From positions 1,426,001-1,490,000 of the forward strand of contig NZ_CP094718.1 in assembly GCF_025558425.1 (NCBI RefSeq): a stretch of 64,000 bases of DNA, written 5' to 3'. The notes under the pieces are model-generated. The model was given only the letters and a program-made list of their open reading frames with translations, did no database searches and was not told where the DNA came from. Positions 7,965 to 17,704 of this stretch are shown here, piece after piece (the first letter of the stretch is position 1; each line of letters opens with the position of its first letter). The DNA is from Staphylococcus sp. IVB6240 (GTDB taxonomy: Bacteria; Bacillota; Bacilli; Staphylococcales; Staphylococcaceae). The translations under genes were made by a program, and so were the position numbers.

Positions 7965-8267
7965 ATGTCTAAATCGAAAAAATATTTCTACTTAACCATA
8001 TTATTAATATTAGCAAGCTTTTATTTTAATGCTCAGAATCCTATTTTAAATCATCATTTTGACTCAATTATTAAAATTATTATTGTGAGCAGTGTCATTA
8101 ATGCACTGATTCTTATCTTCGCCATTCGCTTTGCTGATAAATCCATTAAACATTTACCTGAAAAGAGAAGTTGGATTCATCGTGCAGCAAAATTTCTTCC
8201 ATGGCTGCTTCTTATTGTACTATTGATTCATTTAATTGCTGCAATCCATACATTTGGCATTATTTAA
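7965..8267 (+). CDS. small membrane protein, three helices
   Basis: A 100-residue protein with hydrophobic segments at about residues 8-24, 31-55 and 80-99, separated by basic loops. AAGGAGG sits 8 nt before the ATG. It ends 6 nt before crcB1 and is probably co-transcribed with the fluoride channel genes. No family recognised. Confidence 0.6.
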   Translation: MSKSKKYFYLTILLILASFYFNAQNPILNHHFDSIIKIIIVSSVINALILIFAIRFADKSIKHLPEKRSWIHRAAKFLPWLLLIVLLIHLIAAIHTFGII

Positions 8268-8273
8268 TAAGGA

Positions 8274-8654
8274 ATGAGGCAGAGATTCTTGAAATATTTT
8301 ATGATATTTATCGGTGGTAGTTTTGGGGCCTTGTTGAGATATACTTTATCTTTTTTGCCACAAATGTACTCACTTCCAATCGGTACATTTGTAGCTAATT
8401 TATTAGGCGCCTTTTTAATGGGCTTTTTCACTGCAACAACATTGCGACTTCTCACAACGCATCCGCACATAAAAAAAGGACTAACAACTGGTTTCATCGG
8501 GGCGCTGACAACATTTTCAACTTTCCAATATGAATTGATACAACTATTTGATACACAATCATGGGTAATACTCATTTTCTATGGATTGTTGAGTTATATC
8601 GGTGGCCTGATAAGTTGCTTTTGGGGATATCGTTTAGGAGTGGCAGCATCATGA
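8274..8654 (+). CDS. crcB1: fluoride ion channel subunit CrcB/Fluc 1
   Basis: A 126-residue, four-helix membrane protein of the Fluc family, which exports fluoride through a dimer of antiparallel subunits. Family marks are GGSFGALLRY near residue 15, GTFVANLLGAFLMG and GALTTFSTFQYE (the TTFSTF block lines the pore). AAGGA lies only 3-4 nt before the ATG. Its stop overlaps the start of crcB2 (ATGA). Tandem crcB genes usually encode a heterodimeric channel. I see no fluoride riboswitch upstream. Confidence 0.9.
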   Translation: MRQRFLKYFMIFIGGSFGALLRYTLSFLPQMYSLPIGTFVANLLGAFLMGFFTATTLRLLTTHPHIKKGLTTGFIGALTTFSTFQYELIQLFDTQSWVILIFYGLLSYIGGLISCFWGYRLGVAAS

Positions 8655-9001
8655 CAATACTTCTAATACTGCTAGGTGGTGGTATGGGTGCTACCTTGCG
8701 TGCCATGCTAACTGATATAATTAACCATTATGTGAAAACACCATTCCCTGTCGCAACAAGTTTAATTAATTTGTTAGGAAGTTGTCTTATTGGATTTCTA
8801 GGTGGTGTGTTCATCACCACAATGCCGTTATACAGTTTATTTATTACTGGTATTTTAGGAGGATTCACAACATTTTCTACTTTCCAACTTGATCTTGTTC
8901 AGCAACTCAAAAAGCGTCAATGGATACAATTTGGCTGTTATAGCCTCTTACAATTTTTCGGTTGTTTTATTAGCTGCTATATTGGAACACAAATATTATA
9001 A
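8651..9001 (+). CDS. crcB2: fluoride ion channel subunit CrcB/Fluc 2
   Basis: A 116-residue second Fluc subunit with GGGMGATLRAMLTD, SLINLLGSCLIGFLGG and GGFTTFSTFQLD. The ATG at 8651 overlaps the crcB1 stop by 4 nt, and AGGAGTGG lies in front. The frame is open upstream, but that part is the crcB1 3' end in another frame. A strong terminator follows immediately. Coupled translation fits equal production of two halves of one channel. Confidence 0.9.
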   Translation: MTILLILLGGGMGATLRAMLTDIINHYVKTPFPVATSLINLLGSCLIGFLGGVFITTMPLYSLFITGILGGFTTFSTFQLDLVQQLKKRQWIQFGCYSLLQFFGCFISCYIGTQIL

Positions 9002-9039
9002 AAAACCTGCATGCCTTAAAATTGGCATACAGGTTTTTT
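9002..9039. terminator. bidirectional terminator
   Basis: AAAACCTGCATGCC pairs with GGCATACAGGTTTT around an 8-nt loop, with A-rich and T-rich flanks. It ends crcB1-crcB2 (plus) and probably the NERD gene (minus). Confidence 0.88.
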
Positions 9040-9041
9040 GA

Positions 9042-9953
9042 TTAATTATAAGATTCAATTTCATCCATAATTGCTTGCAAATCATTCACATCATATTGAA
9101 TACGACCATGGAATACATATTTGTTAAAGAATTCATTCAGTTGTTCAGGTCCAACAAGTACCTTTGTTTTACTTTGTGGTGCATAACTTGATAATGTCAC
9201 ATCACCATCATGTTTTGGGTTGAAGTATAAAATCGGTGTTGGTGTATATTTATCATTAAGTTGATGTTGTAACTTAGCCGCCACCGCTTCAAGGCGTTCA
9301 ATATGCTTAGAATAATCAACGATAGAAAGTTGATGTGCTTGATCATCACTTTCATCCAATACAATCGTTTGAGATGTCGTTTCGTCTAATTGCAGTGTTT
9401 TGAAAACTTGTGCCATCATTGGGTTTTCTTCAAACTGATTGCGCGTCACACCTTGATAGACATGCCCTTTTAACAATTGAGAATCGATGATATACAATCC
9501 CGTACGTGTAAGGACTAAATGACTAATACGTGTAATATCATTCAAATCATCAGTTGGCATAAAAATGTTGGCCATGATGTGCATATCTTCTGGTCGAATA
9601 CGTTTCTCTTTGACTAAACGTTCACGAATACCTAATAAACGCATATCTGTAACATATTCACTACTATTGTTTGAAAATAACTTCAACGCATCGATTTCTC
9701 TGTTTTTAGAAGAAACCATTGTTTGGTAATCTTCTTTATGTTGCGTTTCTGCTTTTTTCTTTTCAATACGAATTTTTTCTAACTCTTCTTCATGTGACTT
9801 TGTTAACTGTTCTTCTTTTTCTTTGTATTGTGTTTCATATCTTTCCTGTGCTTTCTTTTTTCGATTAAGCGCAATCAAGAATAAAATAAAACATATGATT
9901 GCAATACCTACAGCAACAAATAAGCCTATTTCCATCGGGCCAAACTGTGTCAT
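9042..9953 (-). CDS. membrane-anchored NERD-domain protein
   Basis: A 303-residue protein with one N-terminal membrane helix (about residues 8-30), a highly charged predicted coiled coil (about 30-90, KKKAQERYETQYKEKEEQL onwards), and a globular part with ISHLVLTRTGLYIID. That motif resembles the beta-strand core of NERD (nuclease-related) domains. The likely topology puts the globular domain in the cytoplasm. Whether it retains nuclease activity cannot be told by eye. The gene is transcribed alone toward the crcB terminator. Confidence 0.6.
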   Translation of the reverse strand: MTQFGPMEIGLFVAVGIAIICFILFLIALNRKKKAQERYETQYKEKEEQLTKSHEEELEKIRIEKKKAETQHKEDYQTMVSSKNREIDALKLFSNNSSEYVTDMRLLGIRERLVKEKRIRPEDMHIMANIFMPTDDLNDITRISHLVLTRTGLYIIDSQLLKGHVYQGVTRNQFEENPMMAQVFKTLQLDETTSQTIVLDESDDQAHQLSIVDYSKHIERLEAVAAKLQHQLNDKYTPTPILYFNPKHDGDVTLSSYAPQSKTKVLVGPEQLNEFFNKYVFHGRIQYDVNDLQAIMDEIESYN

Positions 9954-10141
9954 ATTTAAAATCCTTTCTTTTATTTACATTTATACGTTGATTGCGGTAA
10001 AAACACTAAAGATTTTAGCAGAACCAAACTGCTCGCAAAATTACTATATTATTTTCATAGAGATCGTTTCAGTTCTACCGAAACCCTTACCTTTGAACAC
10101 CATTAATCTGTATCTTTAAATATACATCAATCATAAGTGAT

Positions 10142-11347
10142 TTATTTAGCTGTTTGTGCATGAACAGCTTCTTTTAATACACCCACTTTATCCGTGTTCT
10201 CCCATGGTAACTCAACATCTGTACGACCAAAATGTCCATATGCAGCAGTCTGTTTATAGATAGGACGTTGTAAGTCTAGCATTTGAATAATACCCGCTGG
10301 TCTCAAATCAAAGTGTTCACTTACTGCTTGAATTAACGCTTCTTCTGGGACTGTTCCTGTTCCAAATGTGTCAATGGCGATAGAAACTGGTTGTGCGACA
10401 CCAATTGCATACGCTAACTGTACCTCGCATTTTTCAGCAAATCCTGCTGCAACAATATTTTTGGCAACATAACGTGCAGCATACGCTGCAGAACGGTCTA
10501 CTTTTGTAGGATCCTTACCAGAGAATGCACCTCCACCGTGACGTGCATAACCACCGTACGTATCAACAATTATTTTTCTTCCAGTTAATCCTGCATCACC
10601 TTGTGGTCCACCAATCACAAATCGGCCAGTAGGATTAATGAAGAATTTTGTTTTATCATCTAATAATGCTTCAGGTACGATTGGATAAATTACATGTTCC
10701 TTAATGTCACGTTGAATTTGTTCAAGTTCAACTTCTTCATGGTGTTGTGAAGAAATAACAATCGTATCAATACGTTTGGGTTGATCATTTTCATCGTATT
10801 CAACCGTCACTTGAACTTTACCGTCTGGACGTAAGTAATCCAATGTTCCATCTTTTCTAACATCAGTGAGACGTTTTGCTAATTTATGTGATAAGTCAAT
10901 TGGTAGTGGCATAAATGAATCTGTTTCATTTGTCGCGTAACCAAACATTAGTCCTTGGTCACCTGCACCAATATTTAACACTTCATCATTAGAAGCATTT
11001 CGATATTCCAATGCACGATCTACACCTTGTGCAATATCTGGAGACTGTTCGTCTATCGCAGTTAAAACGGACATTGTTTTATAATCATAACCATACTTGG
11101 CACGTGTATATCCAATCTCCTTAACTGTTTCTCGTACTACTTTAGGGATATCAACATATGTCGACGTAGATATCTCACCTGCAATCAGTGCCATCCCAGT
11201 TGTTACTGTTGTTTCACAAGCAACACGTGCGTGGGAATCTCCTTTTAAAATCTCATCAAGTATTGCATCTGAAATTTGGTCAGCAATCTTATCCGGATGA
11301 CCTTCAGTTACTGATTCTGAAGTAAATAATCGTTTATTATTTGTCAT
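10142..11347 (-). CDS. metK: S-adenosylmethionine synthetase
   Basis: MetK makes S-adenosylmethionine from methionine and ATP. The 401-residue product carries [17 protein letters not shown] (ATP/Mg site), [32 protein letters not shown] and the P-loop-like [19 protein letters not shown], all hallmarks of the family. The ATG at 11347 is used ([19 protein letters not shown] upstream). The longer open frame runs back through the SAM riboswitch terminator and is not coding. Expression is controlled by that riboswitch. About 190 bp without a visible gene separate it from the NERD gene. Confidence 0.97.
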   Translation of the reverse strand: MTNNKRLFTSESVTEGHPDKIADQISDAILDEILKGDSHARVACETTVTTGMALIAGEISTSTYVDIPKVVRETVKEIGYTRAKYGYDYKTMSVLTAIDEQSPDIAQGVDRALEYRNASNDEVLNIGAGDQGLMFGYATNETDSFMPLPIDLSHKLAKRLTDVRKDGTLDYLRPDGKVQVTVEYDENDQPKRIDTIVISSQHHEEVELEQIQRDIKEHVIYPIVPEALLDDKTKFFINPTGRFVIGGPQGDAGLTGRKIIVDTYGGYARHGGGAFSGKDPTKVDRSAAYAARYVAKNIVAAGFAEKCEVQLAYAIGVAQPVSIAIDTFGTGTVPEEALIQAVSEHFDLRPAGIIQMLDLQRPIYKQTAAYGHFGRTDVELPWENTDKVGVLKEAVHAQTAK

Positions 11348-11398
11348 AATATGCTCCTTTAAAAATAGATTACGAACACTCTCTTTATCTGAGCTCAA

Positions 11399-11446
11399 AT
11401 AAAAAGAGCCTTTCACCACTACAGCACATACATAGAGTGAAGGCTC
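11399..11446 (-). terminator. terminator of the SAM riboswitch
   Basis: Minus-strand GAGCCTTCACTC and GGTGAAAGGCTC form a stem followed by TTTTT, between the aptamer and metK. It is the expression platform that stops transcription when SAM is bound. Confidence 0.88.
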
Positions 11447-11458
11447 AACGTCCATTCG

Positions 11459-11567
11459 CTCTTATCGTTCAGGTTCATCACCTGCAAACGGTTTGGCACC
11501 TTTCTTCGTTAAAAAGAGGTTGCTGGGTTTCATTGGGTCCATGTCCCTCCACCACTCAGGATAAGAG
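11459..11567 (-). ncRNA. SAM-I riboswitch (S box)
   Basis: The minus strand starts CTCTTATCCTGAGTGGTGGA and contains GGGACATGGACCCAATGAAA, CCCAGCAACC, AAGGTGCCAAACCGTTTGC and GGTGATGAACCTGAACGA before the closing strand GATAAGAG. These are the S-box conserved blocks in order. It senses S-adenosylmethionine and represses metK. Confidence 0.97.
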
Positions 11568-11768
11568 AATCCGTTGCTTTTATATTACATAAGTTTTGTG
11601 CGCATGTCAATTTCATAAATCTATTTGAATATAGAATTACAATTATAATGAAAGCGCCGTCAAAAAGCGATAATTCTCGCTAAATACAAATAAAAATCCA
11701 CTATAAAATTACTCAAAAACATATGACATTTTTTTGGATTTTTTGTGGGGATTATGTGCTAAATATGT

Positions 11769-11795
11769 TATACTTTTTAATTGTAAAGGCTTACA
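11769..11795 (+). promoter_or_regulatory. pckA -10 box and CcpA-like operator
   Basis: A TATACT (-10) at 11769-11774 is followed by TGTAAAGGCTTACA (11782-11795), with arms TGTAA and TTACA in perfect inverted repeat. This differs from the catabolite-responsive element consensus (TGWAANCGNTNWCA) at the central C. It would overlap the transcription start, where a bound CcpA represses. Catabolite repression of gluconeogenic pckA is established in related species; this exact site is my inference. Confidence 0.5.
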
Positions 11796-11825
11796 TTAAA
11801 GAACAAACTATTGGAGGGATTCATC

Positions 11826-13406
11826 ATGTCATTTGATACAAGTGCATTGAATGCATTAATTGACAAACCTACTTCTCATCTGCAACTTACAAAAACTGAA
11901 CTTTATAATAAGATTTTAAGTCGCAATGAGGCAGAATTGACAGAACTTGGGGCGATTAACGCAAAAACTGGAGAATATACGGGGCGTTCTCCAAAAGACA
12001 AGTACATCGTCAATAATCCACAAGTCATCGATGACATCGACTGGGGTACTGTAAACCAAGCCATTTCAGAAGATAAATTTTTAAATCTTTACCATCAAGT
12101 TTTAGAATACTTAGATGCAAAAGATGAAGTATTCGTATTTAATGGCTATGCTGGTAGCGATAAAGATTCCCAACTTAAGTTAACTGTCGTGAACGAATTT
12201 GCATGGCACAACCTGTTCGCACAAAACATGTTTATTCGTCCGAACTCAAAAAGCGAAGCAGAAAAAATAAAAGCAGACTTCACTATTATCTCTGCACCAA
12301 CATTTAAAGCTGATCCTGAAAAAGATGGCACACGTTCAGAAACATTCGTTATCGTATCATTCAAACATAAAACAGTCTTAATTGGTGGTACTGAATACGC
12401 TGGAGAAATGAAAAAATCTATCTTCTCTGTCATGAACTACCTATTACCAAAACGTGACATCATGAGTATGCACTGTTCTGCAAACGTAGGCCGCAAAGGC
12501 GATGTTGCTTTATTCTTCGGTTTATCTGGTACTGGTAAAACAACATTATCAGCTGACCCTGATCGTAAGTTAATCGGTGATGACGAACACGGTTGGAACG
12601 AAAATGGTGTATTTAATATTGAAGGTGGTTGCTATGCGAAAGCAATCAACTTATCAGCTGAAAAAGAACCACAAATTTTTGATGCCATCCGTTATGGTAC
12701 AGTACTAGAAAACTTGGTTGTTGATGAACATGGTTACATTGACTTTGATGATAATAAATATACAGAAAATACACGTGCAGCATATCCTATCGAACATATT
12801 GATAATATTGTTGTACCATCAAAAGCATCACATCCAAACACAATTATTTTCTTAACTGCCGATGCTTTCGGTGTATTACCACCGATTTCTAAGTTAAGCA
12901 AAGATCAAGCGATGTATCACTTCTTAAGTGGTTTCACATCTAAACTTGCAGGAACTGAACGTGGCATTACTGAGCCACAACCATCATTCTCTACATGTTT
13001 CGGCGCACCTTTCCTTCCATTAAATGCGAAAGTTTATGCAGACTTACTTGGTGACTTAATCGATAAACATGAAGTAGACGTATACTTAGTGAACACTGGT
13101 TGGACTGGTGGCGTATATGGTAAAGGTAACCGTATCGAATTGAAATATACACGTAAAATGGTTAACAGTGCCATCAATGGTTCACTGAAAAATAGTACAT
13201 TTGAAGAAGATGAGATTTTTGGTTTGAGCATTCCAACTGAAATCGAAGGCGTACCAACAACAATCTTACAACCTAAAAATGCGTGGCATGATAAAGATGC
13301 CTATGACAAACAAGCAACTGACTTAATTGAACGTTTCCGTGAAAACTTCAAAAAATTTGGCGAAGAAACACAACAATTACAACAAACTGGTGGTTTCAAA
13401 GGCTAA
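11826..13406 (+). CDS. pckA: phosphoenolpyruvate carboxykinase (ATP)
   Basis: PckA converts oxaloacetate and ATP into phosphoenolpyruvate, CO2 and ADP, the first step of gluconeogenesis. The 526-residue protein has [11 protein letters not shown], the substrate region FNGYAGSD, the kinase P-loop [10 protein letters not shown], the LIGDDEHGW metal-binding site and [10 protein letters not shown] near the C-terminus. GGAGGG lies 8 nt before the ATG at 11826; five codons of open frame upstream are ignored. It is a single-gene unit with its own promoter and terminator, divergent from metK. Confidence 0.97.
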   Translation: MSFDTSALNALIDKPTSHLQLTKTELYNKILSRNEAELTELGAINAKTGEYTGRSPKDKYIVNNPQVIDDIDWGTVNQAISEDKFLNLYHQVLEYLDAKDEVFVFNGYAGSDKDSQLKLTVVNEFAWHNLFAQNMFIRPNSKSEAEKIKADFTIISAPTFKADPEKDGTRSETFVIVSFKHKTVLIGGTEYAGEMKKSIFSVMNYLLPKRDIMSMHCSANVGRKGDVALFFGLSGTGKTTLSADPDRKLIGDDEHGWNENGVFNIEGGCYAKAINLSAEKEPQIFDAIRYGTVLENLVVDEHGYIDFDDNKYTENTRAAYPIEHIDNIVVPSKASHPNTIIFLTADAFGVLPPISKLSKDQAMYHFLSGFTSKLAGTERGITEPQPSFSTCFGAPFLPLNAKVYADLLGDLIDKHEVDVYLVNTGWTGGVYGKGNRIELKYTRKMVNSAINGSLKNSTFEEDEIFGLSIPTEIEGVPTTILQPKNAWHDKDAYDKQATDLIERFRENFKKFGEETQQLQQTGGFKG

Positions 13407-13413
13407 TAACATC

Positions 13414-13450
13414 CAAAAAAGAGAGACAATGCGATTGTCTCTCTTTTTTT
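13414..13450. terminator. terminator after pckA
   Basis: AGAGAGACAAT and ATTGTCTCTCT form a near-perfect stem with a short loop and T/A runs on both sides. It lies between pckA (plus) and the convergent hydrolase gene (minus). Confidence 0.9.
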
Positions 13451-14220
13451 TAATCTTTTCCTTCAACTTTATTCATCCAATTTTGAATGTGTTCTAAAAC
13501 CTCAGCTAATGCATCCGGTCTTGGTACATGCCCTTCCAACATTTGATAATATGTCTCATAGCGTGCCCTTTTTTCTTCTAAATGATTAGCTAAGTGATAA
13601 GCTTGGTGAATCCCTACTTGTTCATCCAAACCCCCATGTACAATGAGAATCGGTGGCGCAGTGTGGTCAATGATACTCAGTGCATCGCGTTGTTGATAGG
13701 CTTCTGGATGCTTTTTAGGATGACCTACCATCCGACGTAACATGCCTCTCAAATCAACACGTTCTTCATACATAAGACGTATATCAGAAACACCACCCCA
13801 AATAATGTAACTCGTCGCATTGACAGCTTGAAACGTTAACAAGCCTTGAATACCCCCACGTGAGAAACCAATTAGATGAACTGGGGTATCTGGATACATT
13901 TCTTTAAGAATAGCCACACCAGCAATCACATCTTGTAGATCATCACCTGCAAACGCATCACGTCCATGACTGCCGTTATTCCCACGATAATAAGGCGCAA
14001 ATACAAGTGTAGACTCATTGGTAAACTGTAACATTCTACCCAATCGGACACGACCTACTTGTCCCTTTCCACCACGAAGGTATACAACGATACGGTTTAT
14101 TGGTTCCACTGGTGTGACTAACAAACCACGAACAAGCACACCATCCGCTTCATATTGGACCTCTTCAACACGATGAGAACCAATATCTGCTGGCATACGT
14201 TTATAACTGATAAAATCCAA
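13450..14220 (-). CDS. alpha/beta hydrolase, prolyl-oligopeptidase-like
   Basis: A 256-residue cytoplasmic alpha/beta hydrolase. The nucleophile elbow is GFSRGG (about residue 136), the acid lies in HGGLDEQVG (about residue 211) and the His in EGHVPR, giving a full Ser-Asp-His triad in the order of the S9 peptidase/esterase fold. The substrate is unknown. The start is TTG at 14220, preceded by AGGATGGTG, and it overlaps the last 20 nt of the Nudix gene, so translation is probably coupled. The two form a small minus-strand operon conserved as a pair in staphylococci, as far as I recall. Confidence 0.78.
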   Translation of the reverse strand: MDFISYKRMPADIGSHRVEEVQYEADGVLVRGLLVTPVEPINRIVVYLRGGKGQVGRVRLGRMLQFTNESTLVFAPYYRGNNGSHGRDAFAGDDLQDVIAGVAILKEMYPDTPVHLIGFSRGGIQGLLTFQAVNATSYIIWGGVSDIRLMYEERVDLRGMLRRMVGHPKKHPEAYQQRDALSIIDHTAPPILIVHGGLDEQVGIHQAYHLANHLEEKRARYETYYQMLEGHVPRPDALAEVLEHIQNWMNKVEGKD

Positions 14221-14671
14221 GTGACACCATCCTTTCTACACAAACTAATATCGCCTCATCAGATAATAAAGTACTTTTTTTATTGTCAGGAATTTCATCA
14301 ATATGAGATACAGTGATTGGACCATTCGTCTCTAAGTAATTTGATTTTTTCTCAATGTCCTTCACAATCACTACATAGACATCTTTTTTGAATGAAGTTG
14401 GTTGTGCATGAACCGTATATTGTGCGATGTAATAAAATGTTTCAATGGTTGCCCCTGTTTCTTCATATAATTCTCGCTGTAGTGCATCTTCACTCGTTTC
14501 CCCTGCTTCACACTTACCACCCGGAAACTCTATGCCTCGAACTTGATGGTCCGTCATTAACAATTGCCGATTATAAATCGGTAACGCTAGTACATGATCC
14601 CCATCAGCCACGTCATGTTGTGCACAAAATTTTAATGTCACACGTTGATTTGTCGCATCTATAAACTCCAC
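14201..14671 (-). CDS. Nudix hydrolase, YtkD-like nucleotide sanitizer
   Basis: A 156-residue Nudix enzyme. The signature box is complete at about residues 51-73 ([15 protein letters not shown] then RELYEETG). Length and flanking sequence ([21 protein letters not shown]) resemble Bacillus YtkD, an 8-oxo-dGTP diphosphatase that removes oxidised nucleotides. The GTG at 14671 is preferred because AAGGGAG lies at good spacing before it; the ATG at 14689 would put the ribosome site inside the gene. It is the first gene of the pair with the hydrolase, divergent from yidD. Confidence 0.75.
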   Translation of the reverse strand: MEFIDATNQRVTLKFCAQHDVADGDHVLALPIYNRQLLMTDHQVRGIEFPGGKCEAGETSEDALQRELYEETGATIETFYYIAQYTVHAQPTSFKKDVYVVIVKDIEKKSNYLETNGPITVSHIDEIPDNKKSTLLSDEAILVCVERMVSLGFYQL

Positions 14672-14732
14672 AATCCAATCTCCCTTCATTCTATGTTACA
14701 ATATCTCTAATCATTCATATGGAGGCCATTGC

Positions 14733-14969
14733 ATGAAAACTTTATTTATTAAATGTATTCGTTTCTATCAGCGATTTATTTCACCTCTTACACCGCCGTC
14801 ATGTCGCTTTTATCCAACATGTTCGAATTATGCTGTAGAAGCCATTCAAGTACACGGTGCACTTAAAGGAAGTTGGTTGGCCATCAATCGTATTTTACGA
14901 TGTCATCCTTTTCATAAAGGTGGGTTTGATCCCGTACCATTAAAGAAAGACAAACATGATCATAAATAA
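14733..14969 (+). CDS. yidD: membrane protein insertion efficiency factor YidD
   Basis: A 78-residue protein with the YidD pattern: an amphipathic N-terminal helix ([15 protein letters not shown]), then [18 protein letters not shown] and [16 protein letters not shown], with three conserved cysteines. It works at the inner face of the membrane and aids YidC/Sec-dependent insertion. GGAGG lies 9 nt before the ATG. Its 3' end overlaps the convergent menC by 10 nt. Confidence 0.92.
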   Translation: MKTLFIKCIRFYQRFISPLTPPSCRFYPTCSNYAVEAIQVHGALKGSWLAINRILRCHPFHKGGFDPVPLKKDKHDHK

Positions 14970-15952
14970 CGCTTTAACATAGATTGTTTAACAACAGGTG
15001 GTTCAAAATGCAATCGCCCGTTGTTTAAACTTCCTGACTTTTCAACAATATCCTCTTCAAAATAATAACCTGTCGGCGATATATCTCCAGCATAGTCACC
15101 GTATTGACTTACCAAAGCCGTAAAGTAACGGCTAAGCCCCAATTCATACATACCACCTACAACCACTGTTACACCTTGTTTGTGTAGCATCTCAATTAAC
15201 GATAAAGCACGATCAATACCACCTACTCTAAATGGTTTGATCACGACTACCTGCACATCAAACTGATTAACAGCATTTAAAATTTCATTTTCATCTGTTG
15301 CATGTTCATCGATCGCAATAGCTGGCATATTCTGTATTCCTTGTCCATCAATTAAATATGGAAAAGGTTCTTCAATATATGCTAAACGATATGATGACAA
15401 TTGTTCTAATAATGGCAAATCTTCCTCACATAATGTTTGATTGGCATCCGTGCTAATTGGAATCTCCGGATACATGACCGTTAACATTTTCACCTGTTCT
15501 ACGATATGTCGATTCCACTTAATTTTGATACGTGCCACATGATCCAAACGCAAGAGACGCTTTTGCATATCCCCATTAACCGTTACTGTCATTGGTACAT
15601 CAAATGAAGGCAAATCATGAAACATTTGGTATAACACCATCATGATAGTTGCCCGTGCAGCCGGTGTATCATTTAACATGTCTGCTATTTTCTGTGCTTC
15701 ATTAAAATCACGTATTTCCTGGTCTTTTATTCTCTCAAACCAATCTGTTAGGTTTTTTTTGACTGAATCAATTGTCTCAAAATGATACCAATCAGTATCA
15801 AACGCATTGCATTCCCCATACCATTCTTTCCCAGTCTCATCTACGACACCGATTAGTAGCGTCTTTCGTACAATCATTGTTGTTTTCGGTGTTTGAATTT
15901 TATGTTTAAAAGCTGGTGCATAATCATAAAAATGTAACTCCGATAATTTCAT
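14960..15952 (-). CDS. menC: o-succinylbenzoate synthase
   Basis: MenC dehydrates SHCHC to o-succinylbenzoate in menaquinone synthesis. The 330-residue enolase-superfamily barrel shows the catalytic KIKWN (Lys about 164), the metal ligands STDANQ, EEPFP and AIDEH, and the second Lys in VIKPFRVGG. It starts 2 nt after the menE stop and is translated with it; GGAGAAT precedes the ATG. The other men genes are not in this window, as is usual in staphylococci. Confidence 0.93.
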   Translation of the reverse strand: MKLSELHFYDYAPAFKHKIQTPKTTMIVRKTLLIGVVDETGKEWYGECNAFDTDWYHFETIDSVKKNLTDWFERIKDQEIRDFNEAQKIADMLNDTPAARATIMMVLYQMFHDLPSFDVPMTVTVNGDMQKRLLRLDHVARIKIKWNRHIVEQVKMLTVMYPEIPISTDANQTLCEEDLPLLEQLSSYRLAYIEEPFPYLIDGQGIQNMPAIAIDEHATDENEILNAVNQFDVQVVVIKPFRVGGIDRALSLIEMLHKQGVTVVVGGMYELGLSRYFTALVSQYGDYAGDISPTGYYFEEDIVEKSGSLNNGRLHFEPPVVKQSMLKRYL

Positions 15953-15954
15953 CG

Positions 15955-17358
15955 TTATTCTCCATTCAATAACTGTCTTTTTAATTTGCCTGTACTTGTA
16001 TAAGGCAATGATTGAACATATTTTATTTCTTTTGGCAACTTATACTTTGCAAGATGTTGTGATAAAAATGCATACATCTTTTCAATTTGTATATCTCCCA
16101 CCAAATATAGAATTGGGCGTTGCCCCCAATAATCATCTCTAATACCTACGCACATTGCATCTGATACTTCAGCATGCATCTTAGCAACACGCTCTATTTC
16201 ATTCGGATAGATATTTTCACCACCACTAATGATTAAATCTTTTCGTCTATCATGGATTACAACGTATCCATTCGAATCCACACTAGCGATATCACCCGTT
16301 TTGAAATAGCCTTCCTCATCAAATGTATTTTGCAAGCCTTCAGGATAAAGATAACCATCCATTACATTATCTGCACGCACACATAGTTCGCCATGGCCCT
16401 CTGAATTAGGCTGTACAATTTTAAGTTCACCATCAAAACGTCCGACAGCCTCCGGATTTATTGCGAGCATATCTGGACTTGCTGTTAAAAATTGTGAACA
16501 TGTCTCTGTCATGCCAAACGAATTATATATTGGCAGTTGATATGATAAAGCTAATGAGACAAAATCACGCTCTAACTTCGCGCCGCCTAACAAAATCTTT
16601 TCAAGTTGGTAAGGCTCTGTCAGCCCATTATCCATTAACCGTTTTAAAGTTAATGGTACCAATGACATATGTGTTATATTTTTATGTTTTACAGCATCCA
16701 ACACCTGTTGTTCATCAAACTTCGACATTAAATAAACTGTGAAACCATACAGAACACTACGTATCACAATACTTAATCCAGAAATATGATAAATTGGCAA
16801 TACTGTTAGCCAACGCGTTTCACTATCAAAGCCCAGATCTGACAAACATCTTTCAGCACTTGATTGGTGATTTGAAAATCTTTGAGGTACTGCTTTTTGT
16901 GTTCCTGTTGTACCAGACGTAAACATGATGGATGCAATAGATTTCACATCAAAAGGTGCTAAACTTCGCGTCCCTTCTTTTACTAATATATTTGAAGCAA
17001 CGTAGCAATTAAAATACTGAGGGAATTGGCTATCCATGTAACGCGATTGATAATTATCACTCACTACAATCGTTTTAACTTTAATAGACTGCATCTGTTT
17101 AATCACTTCTTCATCCGTTAAACGATTATTAATCATCGCAATTTCAATTTGGTACAACCAAGCACCGTGAATCAATGCAATTGCTTCTATTGAATTATCA
17201 ACAAGTAGCCCAATTCTTTTTTCTTGCAAGGCTGCGAGACCACTTCCATACTGCATTGCTAAATTCAATAATGACTTAAATGTCAGTTGCTCTCGCGCAG
17301 TTTCAACAGCTATTGCATTTGGTGTTTGATATGCACGTTGTACAAGCCAATGTTCCAT
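15955..17358 (-). CDS. menE: o-succinylbenzoate-CoA ligase
   Basis: MenE activates o-succinylbenzoate to its CoA thioester using ATP. The 467-residue protein is an ANL-family acyl-CoA ligase: the phosphate loop SIMFTSGTTGTQK (about residues 143-155), YNSFGMTETC, YFKTGDIASVD, the hinge DRRKDLIISGGENIYPNEIE and the catalytic Lys in TSTGKLKR close to the end. GGAGGAA precedes the ATG. It is the first gene of menE-menC. Confidence 0.93.
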   Translation of the reverse strand: MEHWLVQRAYQTPNAIAVETAREQLTFKSLLNLAMQYGSGLAALQEKRIGLLVDNSIEAIALIHGAWLYQIEIAMINNRLTDEEVIKQMQSIKVKTIVVSDNYQSRYMDSQFPQYFNCYVASNILVKEGTRSLAPFDVKSIASIMFTSGTTGTQKAVPQRFSNHQSSAERCLSDLGFDSETRWLTVLPIYHISGLSIVIRSVLYGFTVYLMSKFDEQQVLDAVKHKNITHMSLVPLTLKRLMDNGLTEPYQLEKILLGGAKLERDFVSLALSYQLPIYNSFGMTETCSQFLTASPDMLAINPEAVGRFDGELKIVQPNSEGHGELCVRADNVMDGYLYPEGLQNTFDEEGYFKTGDIASVDSNGYVVIHDRRKDLIISGGENIYPNEIERVAKMHAEVSDAMCVGIRDDYWGQRPILYLVGDIQIEKMYAFLSQHLAKYKLPKEIKYVQSLPYTSTGKLKRQLLNGE

Positions 17359-17704
17359 GAATCTTCCTCCAAAAATAATGTTCCTTCCTTATTATAGACA
17401 CAATTGAAAGCGAATGCATGATTCATGATTATCTTACTCAAACTATTTATATCGATATATTACAAAAGTGCCATACATAGTAAAAACCACAAGAATTCTG
17501 TAACTTTATATCTATTGTTATTTTAAAACATTTATATCAATTATCTCCTATATTGTTGCAAATAAGTTATACAAAGACTCGCATAGACAGGCTCTAAAAA
17601 ATCATAATATCTTAATATTTTAATAAATTACTAGATCTCCTGATGATATAATTAAATTGATAAAATATTATTTGTTTTTCAAAATAAATTTTGGGGTGAA
17701 TCAT
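17359..17704. other. intergenic region, menE/lipoprotein divergent promoters
   Basis: An AT-rich spacer of about 345 bp between divergent genes. TGAAAGCGAATGCA (about 17405-17418), just upstream of menE, has most of a catabolite-responsive element but with mismatches, so I treat it only as a possible CcpA site. No RNA gene or strong hairpin was seen. Confidence 0.4.

Noticed and set aside
8264..8575. 103-codon minus-strand frame
   Set aside because: Antisense shadow of crcB1, which has clear family motifs on the plus strand.
11348..11455. N-terminal extension of MetK
   Set aside because: The codons come from the SAM riboswitch terminator; the conserved protein begins at [12 protein letters not shown].
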